Assembly (NCBI GenBank): GCA_029204225.1
Contig: CM055100.1
Span: forward strand, 65,558,812 to 65,622,811
DNA length: 64,000 nt
Origin: Diphasiastrum complanatum
Taxonomy: Eukaryota; Streptophyta; Lycopodiopsida; Lycopodiales; Lycopodiaceae
Direction: 5' to 3'
This document shows, one piece after another, positions 1-11,000 of the stretch. A program made the translations under genes and the position numbers. The notes under the pieces are model-generated. The model was given only the letters and a program-made list of their open reading frames with translations. It made no database searches and was not told where the DNA came from. Each line of letters begins with the position of its first letter. Position 1 is the first letter of the stretch.

Positions 1-239
1 CATTGGAGTAAAGGAATTTAGAGTTCAAATAACAGATCTAAGTCCTTGACTCACCCAATTGATTAAGAATTACTCATTATCTTAAGAATCCTCACATTTT
101 CCTATAATTTTCAAATGACTTTTAGGTATCAATTTATGATCCATCAATCATAAACATTTAGAATCTTATGATTCGTCAATCATAATTTACGAGATTCCAA
201 AACCATACTTAATCATTGGAAGATACTAGAGTTTCTGTA

Positions 240-1905
240 CAACCCCACTTTGTATCCTTTGTAAAAAGAGCAATATTGTTGCCAAACAGCAACGTATCAT
301 CCACATAAAGTGTGATGATGACAAAGGATTGATTAGCAACTTTGTAATACACATTACAGTCTGTAGAGCAAGGTCAAAAACTATGATTGATCAAGAATGT
401 GTTGATTCAATGAAACCATGCTCTAGAAGATTGTTTCAGACCATACAAAGCTCTATGGAATTTGCATACCTGGTCTTCATGACCATTGAGGATGTAGCCT
501 TCTGGCTGAATCATATAGATGTCCTCCTCAATAACTCCATTGAGGAATGCAATTTGTACATCAATCTGATGTGCCTCAGGATTTGCTGCAGCAACATAAG
601 AAAGTAGGAGTCAAATGGAAGTGTGCTTGACAACTGGGCTGAATGTATCGAAGTAGTCAATGTTGGGAATTTCTGAAAATCCCCTTGCCACAAGTCGAGC
701 TTTCCTTCTATCGATTCTCCCGTCTGTTTTATATTTGATCTTAAAGATCCATTTGCAGTCGATTATCTTTCTGTTTGCTGGCAAGTCAATGGCAGTCCAA
801 ATGTTGTTCCTCAACAGTGAGTTATACTCTTTGTCCGTTGCTTCTTTCTAGAGATCTAAGTCGGCCTGTGGCAATGCTTCCTCAACTATGGTTGGATCTT
901 GAATGGAATAGTGAGCAAATTCATCAATATATTGGATAGACTGAGATCGAAGTCTTGATGGATCTCTTCGTTGGAACTTGGGGCTGTGAAGTCCGACTTC
1001 CTGTCGGTTGTGTCGGGCACGTCGGACAGATTTGTTGGTCGAGAAGAGTCAGTTGTTGGAGCAGAAATTGTGGACTGCATTTGTCCCTTGCCCTTCTAAT
1101 CAATAAACTGATATTTGATAAAAGTCACATCCCTGTTAGTGAAAACTTTACAGGTATCTATGTTATACAGTCTATACATTCCATCAGAATTGCAATAGCC
1201 AACAAAAATAGTTTTAAGAGAATGCTCATCAAGTTTTTTCTGTTTATCCTTTGGGACTTGAGCATAAGCTACGCATCCAAATACTTTCAAATGTTTGATT
1301 GAGGATTTGAGCCCAGTCCAAACCTCATAAGGAGTTTTGCTATTAGGAACACCCTTAGTTGTGCATCAATTCTGCAAATAAGCTGTTGTTGAAACAACAT
1401 GTTGCCAAAATGATTTGGGCAAAGAAGCATGTGTGATCATGCCTTTAGCAGACTCGACTAAGGTTCTATTTTTCCTTTTAGCCAGTCCATTTGACTGTGG
1501 AGAATAGGAAGCATTAAACTGTTGTTCAATGCCATTGGCTCAGCAGGAATCCTCGAATTCCTTTGAAATGTATTCTCCACCATTGTTGCTCCTAAGAGCT
1601 TTGATTCTTTTGCTTGTCTGCAACTCAGCGTTCTCCTTAAATTTCTTGAAGGACTAGAAAGCTTTAGATTTGTGCTTTAGGAAATAGACATCAGTCATCA
1701 TGGAATAACCATCTATGAAAGTAATAAAGAACTTTGCATCAAGTAATGATGGTGTCTGAATTGGGCCACATATATCAATATGCACAATGTCTAACAGATC
1801 TCTAGAAATGTGTTCTTGATTTGACTTGAATGGCCTTCTTGCCTGCTTTCCTTTGATACAACTTGAGTAGACAGGGGGATTGACAACTTTACGTTGAGAA
1901 TCTCT
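240..1905 (-). pseudogene. Copia retrotransposon pol remnant (integrase and RT)
   Basis: Conceptual translation of the minus strand gives a Ty1/Copia pol remnant in several frames. From right to left come the end of the GAG-pre-integrase region (about 1860), the integrase core with an HIDICGP-like first Asp block (about 1790-1770), the NGGEY-like block near 1590, the integrase C-terminal part (VFGCVAYAQVPKDKQKKLDE, about 1290-1225) and a reverse transcriptase with KWIFKIKYKTDGRIDRRKAR (about 745-690) and the catalytic YVDD (297-308). Stop codons and frame changes occur throughout, so it is dead. Gag and protease are missing: the primer binding site sits only about 40 bp from the pre-integrase end. 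Left of about 240 the similarity fades; 1-239 is AT-rich and holds nothing I recognise. Confidence 0.85.
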
Positions 1906-1917
1906 GCTCTGATACCA
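1906..1917 (-). other. Primer binding site, initiator tRNA-Met type
   Basis: The plus strand reads GCTCTGATACCA, which on the minus strand is TGGTATCAGAGC, the complement of the plant initiator tRNA-Met 3' end. It marks the start of the internal region of the minus-strand Copia. The 5' LTR begins at 1919 with TGTTGAG. Confidence 0.75.
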
Positions 1918-1918
1918 C

Positions 1919-2049
1919 TGTTGAGAAGAGTTTTCACATAAACAAACCTAGATGGAATTTGATTCTGTCCTTGGGTTTACTGTCATCTGTGACATGATCT
2001 ACAATCCTCCAAGGTGCTGTTAATTCACATTCCATCCGATCACACAGAG
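1919..2049 (-). mobile_element. LTR remnant of the decayed Copia
   Basis: The sequence starting TGTTGAGAAGAG directly abuts the primer binding site, where a 5' LTR is expected for a minus-strand element. I cannot find its far end or a matching 3' LTR, so the right boundary is arbitrary and set at the start of the PBS-like triplet. Confidence 0.4.
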
Positions 2050-2107
2050 TGGTATTAGAGCCCACATAGAGTGGTATCAAAGCCCACACAGTGGTATAGG
2101 AGCCCAC
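2050..2107 (+). repeat. Three tandem PBS-like motifs
   Basis: TGGTATTAGAGCCCAC (2050-2065), TGGTATCAAAGCCCAC (2072-2087) and TGGTATAGGAGCCCAC (2092-2107) follow one another at 22 and 20 bp spacing. Each resembles the initiator-Met primer binding site TGGTATCAGAGCC with one or two changes. They lie on the plus strand, opposite to the neighbouring Copia. Confidence 0.7.
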
Positions 2108-2109
2108 AA

Positions 2110-3735
2110 TTATTTAGCCTCACTTGAAAACCTACATACTTGTATAAACAAAAGTTTCTTAACATCAGATCTAGGGTTGAGAAAGCATAGTTGTCAACGA
2201 ACCACTTGGGTAGAAACTAGTACCTTTTGCAACCTATGGAAAATGAAGAGTGCAATGCAATTCACTAAAAAATTCAAACTACGTAAACAAACTGCAAACA
2301 CTTACATATCCTACAAGTATTGAGCTGTAATCAATGCATGCACCAAAAGCATGCATAATCAAATGAGGAAACATGTGCTATTAACATTAAGTGTCTTGAG
2401 AACATCGTTGGCTAAATCAAATGATTTGAAACATTTGTTAAAATTCATATTAGATTACCAAGGCCAAAATGAAGATTGCTTATGTTGGAAATATTCAATA
2501 AAAGGATTTCACCCCTTCCGGCAAGCCCTTATTAAAGTATACTTATGAAGTCTTTAGGCTTTTAAGTACATATGGACCTAATTGAATCTAATTAGAGGCC
2601 TATGAAATCTGTCAACAACAAAAACTAAACATGGATGAAATTTTTAGAACTTTGTTGGTCATCGTTCTTTCTTTGTCTTTTATGTTGGACACATGCACTG
2701 TGGACACATGCACAACACACATTGAACTTGATGGTTGCATCATCTAGTTTTGGATGCCAATGTATGCACTTATAGGTATAAGGAACCAAACCTAGATAAG
2801 GCCAACAAAGGATTCAAATGATGGGTCAATAATAGGTTGATTTCTTGCCCTCATATGTTCATCCACTTTTGGATTCCAAAGTGTTTATGAGTGAGTTCAT
2901 GCAAGGATCCAAACTTAGATAGAGCCTACAGAAGGTCCAAATCACAAGTTAATGTTGAGTTCCTCAATCCCCAAATGCACATCTCAGACAAGGGCTCATA
3001 AGACTCAAGAGGTTGTCTTTTGAGAAGTGCTCACAACCTTTGGTGCACGTGGCAACGTTTGTCATTGTCATCTAGGATAGCCGTGCTCCACACACACCAT
3101 GCACATACAAGGTGTGCATTTAGAATGCCCATCCACTCTTGAACCACACCTACATAAGGCTTTATACAAAATTTAAAAAGTAAATTTCATAATAGCTTCA
3201 TTTCTCAAATGGTCGTGGACGTGCTACAAGAGTTTATGCACATCGAGAAAACCTGGCTTCTTCCATGTCTAAACCAAGGCTCATGATTCTTCACATGTAA
3301 AAGTGGCTACATCATCCAACCTAGTACAAATATGATGCATGTGTAAGGGCCTCTAACCCCCACCCTCGCGTCTTAGAGGCACCTCAACAATTGTTAGCCC
3401 AGGCCTATGCATTCCCAACCACTCATTCCCCTCATTTTCCACTCGCCCTTGGCATTTCGTCCTTAGCCCACGCCCATTCCTATAATTTTCCGCTTCCCCT
3501 TAGCATTTGTGTCCTTCCCTCTCCTCGTGAACCCGAACTTTTTAGCTGGGAGTGTGTCAGGCCAAAACCTCAGCATGTCTTTCTTTAAGCCTCGTCAAAC
3601 CCTCACACTCAGAAAAGGATAGTGAAGAATTCGCTATTTTAGAGACGTCTAGGTGAGATCCTAAAATAGGCAACACGAAAATGATTTAAAGCTCGTCACC
3701 ACCATCAGATTCCATAACAATCGTTTAGATTATCA
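2110..3735. other. Intergenic region with weak, diverged repeats
   Basis: No coding sequence is supported. Between about 2740 and 3300 a loosely repeated block recurs: variants of CCAAACCTAGATAAGGCC followed by AAAGGNTTCAAAT appear near 2787, 2908 and 3140, suggesting an old, decayed tandem of about 120-230 bp. Short open frames (for example 3391-3588) have no recognisable protein features. Confidence 0.4.
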
Positions 3736-3753
3736 TCATCTAAAAGCAAATAT

Positions 3754-3763
3754 GCCACGTGGC
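3754..3763. promoter_or_regulatory. Palindromic G-box
   Basis: GCCACGTGGC is a perfect palindrome holding the CACGTG core bound by plant bZIP and bHLH factors. It lies about 1 kb upstream of the carrier start codon. Chance occurrence cannot be excluded. Confidence 0.3.
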
Positions 3764-3941
3764 AAAAATCCAAATAATAAGGGCTTTAAAATGTAGGGTG
3801 GCCTTGAACCCCAATAGAAACTAGAAAGAATCAAATCAGAAGAATATTCTATTGTGGTTTCGCATATATTTGTTGGATTCCTCGGAGTTCCTCCCTTTGA
3901 ATTGTTTGTTTGTGGTCGGGAGGAGATATTTCGCTGCTTTT

Positions 3942-3948
3942 TCTCTCC

Positions 3949-3980
<32 letters not shown>
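3942..3980 (+). repeat. CT-rich microsatellite upstream of the carrier gene
   Basis: A nearly pure CT run, interrupted by CCCT and CGCT. CT tracts are common in plant core promoters and 5' leaders. If transcription starts upstream of the TATA box at 4678, this would be leader or promoter sequence. Confidence 0.6.
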
Positions 3981-4149
3981 GCATTTAATGCTTTGGATCG
4001 CAACGCATGGTTGGCTTTTTGGTGAGCATTGAGTGCGAAGGATCGATCTGACTCAGAATTTTAGCTTGTGAGTTTGTGCAATTCCTTCTATGGTGCTTGT
4101 TCCGCATGCGACCTATGTATGGCTCTTCCTTGGGATCGCTGGGCTTCGG

Positions 4150-4612
4150 AATGTGCGGCTGAATCCGCATAGCATGCGATAGTTGCTTTGTAGCAAGGCG
4201 ACCTAGATTCTACGTTGTTGTTCAGTTTGTTTTTAATATCAGCAATTTCAACTAACTCTGCTCAGTATCAGGTAGGTCAATTAATACTTCGAAGGTGGAA
4301 TTTCTGAAATCGGCGTAGCATGTAATTTTTGCTTCCTATGGATTCTTGCTCGAGCAGTGTTTCTGCTGATTCCGATATCAGCGATCTCAACCTACTCCGA
4401 TTGGTGTAAGCTAGGTCAAATAACTCGAAAGACGTAATATCTGGCTGAAATCGGGATGGCTGGTGATGGTTTTGCTTTATAGCAAAGCAGACCACCTCGT
4501 GCTTGAACACCGTTTTTGTTCAGTTTTCTTTCAACCTATAGCCATCTCGACCTACTCCAGTAAGTATAAGCTAGGGCACTCAAAACTTGAAAGGCATAGT
4601 TTTTGTAATTTT
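4150..4612 (+). repeat. Three degenerate tandem repeats, about 140-150 bp, upstream of the carrier promoter
   Basis: Three successive blocks (about 4152-4301, 4302-4437, 4438-4612) share an order of motifs: a CTGAAATCGG-like start, a TTTTGCTTTRTAGCA-like stretch, a GTTCAGTTT or CTGATT run, then ATCAGCGATCTCAACCTACTCC, TAAGCTAGGTCAA and ACTCGAAAGRC. Identity between copies is clearly partial. No protein is encoded. Confidence 0.55.
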
Positions 4613-4677
4613 AGGGAACCCTAATTTGGCGTCCGTTGACAAATACCCTATTATCTCACTTGTTGAATCCAAGTGAT

Positions 4678-4687
4678 CCTATATAAG
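4678..4687 (+). promoter_or_regulatory. TATA box of the carrier gene
   Basis: CCTATATAAG matches the plant TATA consensus and lies 75 bp before the ATG at 4762. A start site near 4710 would leave a short leader of about 50 nt. No transcript data are available here. Confidence 0.5.
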
Positions 4688-4761
4688 ATACAAGCACAGA
4701 ATCGGGACTTTGCATGCCATAGTTTTTGGAAGGTTACTGAAAGTTTGGACTATTAGGTGGA

Positions 4762-5052
4762 ATGCAAACAGAGAAGGTAGCAGATGTACGACTCCATCTA
4801 CACGAGGGAAACCCTGTTTGTAAGGTGGTGGGAGTTGGTGGTACGCAGATGAATGCCACCACCGAGGCATCTGTGGACGAGACAATTAGCAATGCGGGGA
4901 ACACTCGTTCCAAAGCAGTCGAGGAACGGATAAGGCAAGTAGTCCGAACATCTCAGTATGGTGGTGCTTCACAGCTTTTGGCAGGTGGAATTGCTGGAGC
5001 AGTCAGCAAAACTTGCACGGCTCCTCTAGCCAGGCTTACCATTCTTTTTCAG
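4762..5052 (+). CDS. Carrier exon 1
   Basis: 97 codons: a variable hydrophilic N-terminus (residues 1-69) and the first transmembrane helix with the first carrier signature, ending ILFQ. The ATG at 4762 was chosen because the MQTE start resembles that of related plant proteins and follows the TATA box. The donor is CAG|GTTATC, a weak match to the GTAAGT consensus. Confidence 0.92.
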
Positions 5053-8000
5053 GTTATCCACCATTCTCAAATTTAACTTCAAGCTGTTTCTCAGTATGAG
5101 TTGGCCTTGTTTCGTTTGACCTGCCCGTGCGGTGATTTTGATTAGATTTATTTTTTGGTTTCAGTATGTTTTACTTCATTGATTCAATCGATCTCTGTCT
5201 ACTTGCTCATTGTCTAAAGTAGGTGGTTTTCGCTTGCATATTGCATAGTTTAAATTGCAGCAAGCTGTTATGAAAATTTACAAAGCTCTTAACATCTCAA
5301 AATGCTTGATAGCCGCATACTGCCACCATTTTTAAAAATGGCTGGTGGCTATGTGCACATATGCCAGCCCTTTGACTTTTTGCTGGATTTTACTTGATTG
5401 AAAAAAAAAAAAACTCAGAAATCAGATTCATGGCCTGCAACAAGGATGTTTCAAGCAAGAAGGACAGAATCATGTCATTGAAATGTGTTTCTGATTATAG
5501 CTAGCAGCAAATGTGTTTGTCAAACTTTTTGCAAACTTCATGTAATATCCTCTTGAACTTTGCATATTATCTTGCAAGTTTTTACAACCTTTTATGTATG
5601 ATTCCAATGTGATATTTCAGACTTTGAAATTTTGATTCAAAACCTTATATTTTAACCTGGGTAAAATCAGGGATTTAGAAAAGACAAACATACGCTTACT
5701 TTTTGGCGTTCGTAAAACATGCAAATGTGTTGCAAACCCATTCAGCTGAAGCTTTCAACTGTTTGCTGATAGCTATGTCATAATTTTAAAAAAGGTTTGG
5801 GATAAGGCTCTCTAAGGGAGTTTTTATTTTCCATCGTTCAACTGTTTGTTTAGAGTTAGAAATTGGAACAATTTTCAGTTCCATATGAAATTGAGAATAG
5901 AGATAGAAAGGATCTTTGAATCAAGGTTTACCAATCTAGGAGACCTTGATGGTCTTCTACAACTCAAAATAGCTCAACAGTACCTACATGCAATCAACAT
6001 GCAAGCAAATATAGTGACATGCAAGTTATTTGAAAAATTCTAGAGACATGCATGCAACATGCTGTTAGAAAACTGACTTGATCATACAAGTAACCCAAGA
6101 CAAGATTCCTATTGTTGTTAGACAATAGTCATACACATGAGAGAGAACAACAATGATGAAGAGATGTACTCCAACTATGTCCCATTACAAATGAGGTAGG
6201 GTGCCAGCCTACATATATACTTTCTCTAAACCTGTGTAGCAGCAGATCGCGATCCGCTGCAAAAACGTTCGGGATCGTGCGATCCGGAACGTCAGCAATC
6301 CGCGACACGGATCGCAAATTTTTTTTTTTGTGAAAAAAGGAGTAATGGCCAACTTTTTTTTTTACTAACTAAACCATAATTGAATGGTGGACATGCTTTT
6401 CCAATAGATATCAGAAATCAGTTTTGAATGGTGTGCTGATGCCAATGGTTTGCAGATCTATTGATTCCGTTTTCTGTTAGAAAATGATAGAAAGAGTTAG
6501 AAGGAGCCTTCCTTAGACTGGCGGGAATTGTATACTTCTTTTGGAATAGCTGAAACAGGGGGTTCGGGGGGCGGTAGCCCCCTGGTGGGGGGTTTGGGGG
6601 GCAACGCCCCCCAACGGCGGGGTCTGGGGGTTGCCGGTAGACCCCGGCCCCGATGGTAAGGCCTCTTCATGATTTGGCCTTCCAACTCCCTGAGTGAAAA
6701 CACACTTTTTGGTGTTTCGCACCCGAAACAGTCGGCAAACTACACAGTCATAATGCTCTCAATCAGAGCTTTCATCTGATACCCAAATTGCTTAAAAAAA
6801 TTAAAAAAAAAAATGATTCTGCGCGATTCTGGGAAAATCCCGAAACGTGATTCTGAATCGTGATTCTAATCGCGATTCTGAATCGCGATTCAGAATCGCG
6901 GTGCATCTATGGCTCTAACCATCTACTGATGTCCAAATTTCTAAAACCATATGAAAATGTAGCCAGTTTTCTTAAACCATCTACCGATGTCCAGATTTCT
7001 AATCAATGTAGCCTGTAGCCATCTGAAACCAAGTAACAGATTCGCATAACAATTGCTTTTTTGATATCCTTTCACATGATACCCATATTGGCAACTATAC
7101 CAAAAAAAAAATAATTTGCGTTCCGGGAAACCCTAATGGGAAATCCCGGATCGCGTTCTGGAACGCGGACTGCAACCTTGCTCTAAACTATGTGTAAGGT
7201 TAAAAGCATAAAGCAAATAGCAAAAGACAAAAAGCTAATTGCTATAATTACTACCGATATTGGGTAAACACCCAAGATGAGTTTCTAAGTCATAAAAGCA
7301 AATCCTATTCTAGTAGTAGTGCGCCCACCTATATGCATGACTTAAAAACGAATTTACTATAAATAGTAATGACCCTAAAATATGACTTACTATAAATAGC
7401 AATGGCCCCCCCTCCCCCCCATAATAGCACGCAGGCATGGCCAAATTATCACTAATTAATCCTAAATGATAACATTAGGGGTCCTAAAGTAAACATTAAC
7501 TCTAACACTCCCCCTTAATGTTTACATTGTCTAGAACTATGCATAACAAAAGTATGCATGTGTATCTTGTAATGAAGATCCTCAATTTTGATGTAGAATT
7601 CATGATCAACTCTGATCTCAACTCGATGTAGAACTTTCTTCGTATGATGATGTAGAATTTCCTTTGAATGTCGATCCTTTTCTTATGAACCTGCTTCATA
7701 TGACTTCTCAATGTCTTGCTTTAGTCTTCATGTCTCTTTAGTGTATGTGTGACCACCATGAGTTCAACATATCACCCGATTCCTTGACTTCCTTTGAATC
7801 AAAGAACTTTGACTCCCCCTGAATCAAATAATGTAGACATAATAACTTTTGCCTTAACCTTGAGATTTTTGCTTGAAGATTGACTCCCTTGATCTCTTTG
7901 AACATCTTTCAAGCTACCACAAATGTAAGGATCTCCCCAACATTCATAGAGAAAAAATAATTCTCTTTGATTACAGTAACACCATCATGATAACCATAAG

Positions 8001-11000
8001 TAGGAAATAGATCTACAAATGTCAACGTCAAATCTCATCCATCAACACCCACTTTAGAAACCTGTACTTCCTAAGTAGTCGGCTCCACTTGTGTTGATTC
8101 CTTGAATTGAACCCATTTCAATTCTCCTGGTACTCTCATAAGTTACCACTTGTGATGAACTTGATGGACTTTGGCTGAACTACTCCACCTGGATGTCCAC
8201 TTCATGTTTGCATTCCAACCACTCACTCCAAATAGAATAGAATATCATCCATTAACCAACCAAATATGCAAGTAAAAGAGCATCCCCAATAGAAAGATAA
8301 ATGTATACAATACTTCCTCACCCAAAGTAACTGATACTCCCCTTCAAATACTTTTTCACACAAAGTACTTGACATGATCTTTTCCATGGAATCTCCTACC
8401 TCTATCTCAACCTAGAAAGCATTTCATCATGATATTTATTCTGAAACTTTGTCATATGCAAACTTGGTGTACGTCCATCTTCAACCATGTTGTTTTTCTT
8501 GAAGCTAACTAAACAACAACCTATACTGTTGATTTTCAACGGCTAATCAACAACCTTGGTTTCCAATCTTATAACAGAATCTACCACATGACAGAACATG
8601 AACTTGGATAGATTCTAGAACTTTTCTCCAACTCAAAATAGAATTGATCTCACTTAGTACCACCACATGAACAATCAACTATGACTTGGATGGTATCCAG
8701 GAATTACATGACAACCACAACAAGCAATCACTTTGACTACTCATAAATATGAAGTGATACTAGTTAAGATAGACAAGAAAGTTTCTACAATGTAACCAAG
8801 TTACTATGACTTGAATACCTGTCCTTTGAACTTAGCCCTGTTCAAACGTTCTTGTTCTGATTTTCACCTGATCCTTAAACTTTTTACCTTTTGATCTTCA
8901 AGCTCCTGATATTTGACCCTGTTAGAATTCCCTTGATTCTAACCTGATTCAAGCCTGCTCGAACTTGAACCATCCCTTTCTTAGTCTCCATAGAACTATC
9001 TCCAGCGATCTACCTGTTTCCAGCGATCAGGTACTACAGTAGACAGTGAATTGTCAAAAGTGAGCAGGTCTGCAGTTCTAACAGCAGTGAACATGTTTGC
9101 AGTTTCAGCGAACAATGTTGTAGCAGCGATTCAGTCACTCAGGAACTAGTTCAGCAGCGATCTGATCCCAGTGACCAGTCAGCAATCTGTTTTCCAGCTA
9201 CAATCTGATTTTTCCAGCAGCGATTTTTTTCCAGCAGACAACAAATAGTTCCGCAGCCGGCAATCATATTGGAGGCAGCGATCTGTAGGCAATAGAATAT
9301 GATACAGCTAGTGTTCCAGCTCAGCCATGATCTGATTCCAGCGATCCAACTCTCAGGTGTTAAGTAGCGATCCAACATGCAGCCAACCAGCGATCTGTCT
9401 TCAACACCTGCGACCTGCAATTTGCAACAGATCTGTCCAGCCCAGCCTATAGCTTCCCTCCGACAATCCAATCTTCTCCTAGAAGATTATCGTTGTGATA
9501 ACAGCATTGTCTCCACGCTTTGCTGTCCTATAACAACCTGAAATCTGAGGAAGATTCCATAATCTCCTCTTGCAGCTCAGCTCTTTTCCTTGTACACCGG
9601 ATCTTCTCCCACAAAGCTGCCACCGTTGTAGTTGAAGATGAAACTTGAAAGCTGGCTAGGGACACCACCTGCACCTGTTTTTCTCCTTGGCCAAATCAAT
9701 TCCTTGTGAATTGATTCCGTTCATTGGAATACCTCCTTGTTTAGTCGAATCTTGAACCTTGCTCTGATACCATGTTAGAAAACCGACTTGATCATACAAG
9801 TAACCCAAGGCAAGATTCGTATTGTTGTTAGACAATAGTCATACACATGAGAGAGAACAACAATGATGAAGAGATGTACTCCAACTATGTCCCATTACAA
9901 ATGAGGTAGGGTGCCAGCCTACATATATATTTTCTCTAAACTATGTGTAAGGTAAAAAGCATAAAGCAAATAGCAAAAGACAAAAAGCTAATTGCTATAA
10001 TTACTACCTATATTGGGTAAACACCCAAGATGAGTTTCTAAGTGATAAAATCTAGTAGTAGTGCGCCCACCTATATGCATGACTAAAAAACGACTTTACT
10101 ATAAATAGTAATGACCCTAAAATACGACTTACTATAAATAGTAATGCCCCCCCCTATAATAGCATGCAGGCATGGCCAAACTATCATTAATTAATCCTAA
10201 ATGATAACATTAGGGGTACTAAAGTAAACATTAACACATGCATGGACCAATACTTGCACATGCAAAAGTAAATTGCTGGCAAATCGGGATGTCCTAGAGT
10301 ATGTAAAAAACACAATTTTGAGGATCTTGGATCTAATAAGCCCACAAGTTGTCTTGAGGCTTAAAAGATCACATGCAATTAACATGCATTGACATGCAAG
10401 AACATTTCAGCAACATGCAAATGCAACAACATGCAAGAGCATGCACTGACCATGCAAGGTCTAGGAGTGGTGTAGGGGTATTCCTAGACCCAAAACACTT
10501 GTAAAGAGATGGATCGGCTGGCTGGAAACATTTGATCCAGATCTGTATGTAGCTGTGACAGCAAGCTCAAAGTTTCAACAAGATCATCAAAATGCATTAA
10601 AGACACTTTAGAAAGTGTATGGATAAATGTGCAATGATCTACACAATTTGGATCACCAAATGATTAAGAATTATGATCCTAGAAAATGGCAGATTGGATC
10701 TATAATTCAGGACAGCAAAAAGCAAACTTTACTAGATGGAAAGAATTAAATGAAATGAACATAAATAGAAGAGACAATACCATCGAGACATCAAGAACAA
10801 AAAATGTAGGGAAGAGGGGGTGGCTCTCCGCCCTCTCCAATCAATCTCTCCACCACAAATGATCTCTCTTGGATACACGATGGAGGAGTGGAGAGCCCCT
10901 TTTATAATTTTTGTTGAGAACAAGGTTACATTGCATGGTAGCAGGTTGATGAGCTAAGTAGAGTTCCTCTAGGTGTTTGCATGCATTCTCTCCATGCATG

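Larger units (their letters stand above)
6063..7507 (-). repeat. 3' LTR of the LARD-like element, MITE-interrupted
   Basis: Starts TGTTAGAAAAC and ends CTAACA next to a C-rich (polypurine on the minus strand) tract. Removing 6232-7180 and one copy of CTCTAAAC leaves a sequence close to the 9773-10236 LTR. Confidence 0.85.
6063..10236 (-). mobile_element. Non-coding LTR retrotransposon (LARD-like) nested in an LTR
   Basis: LTRs at 6063-7507 (inflated by an inserted MITE) and 9773-10236 (464 bp) flank a 2.25 kb internal region. The target-site duplication CATGC is perfect (6058-6062 and 10237-10241), and the intact sister LTR near 13150 shows the empty site. The primer binding site is 9761-9772. 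The polypurine tract is the reverse of ACTCCCCCTTAATG at 7507-7520. I find no gag or pol; short frames such as 7502-7711 and 9151-9471 have no domain. LTR sequence (for example TTTGGCCATGCCTGC) is shared, inverted, with the coding Copia at 20592, a plausible helper family. Confidence 0.85.

Noticed and set aside
4277-4510. 77-codon minus-strand frame upstream of the carrier
   Set aside because: It runs through the degenerate tandem repeats and is not preserved between repeat units.
6497-6722. Proline- and glycine-rich minus-strand frames
   Set aside because: They are created by the G-run core of the MITE, occur in two overlapping frames, and have no start context or homologue.
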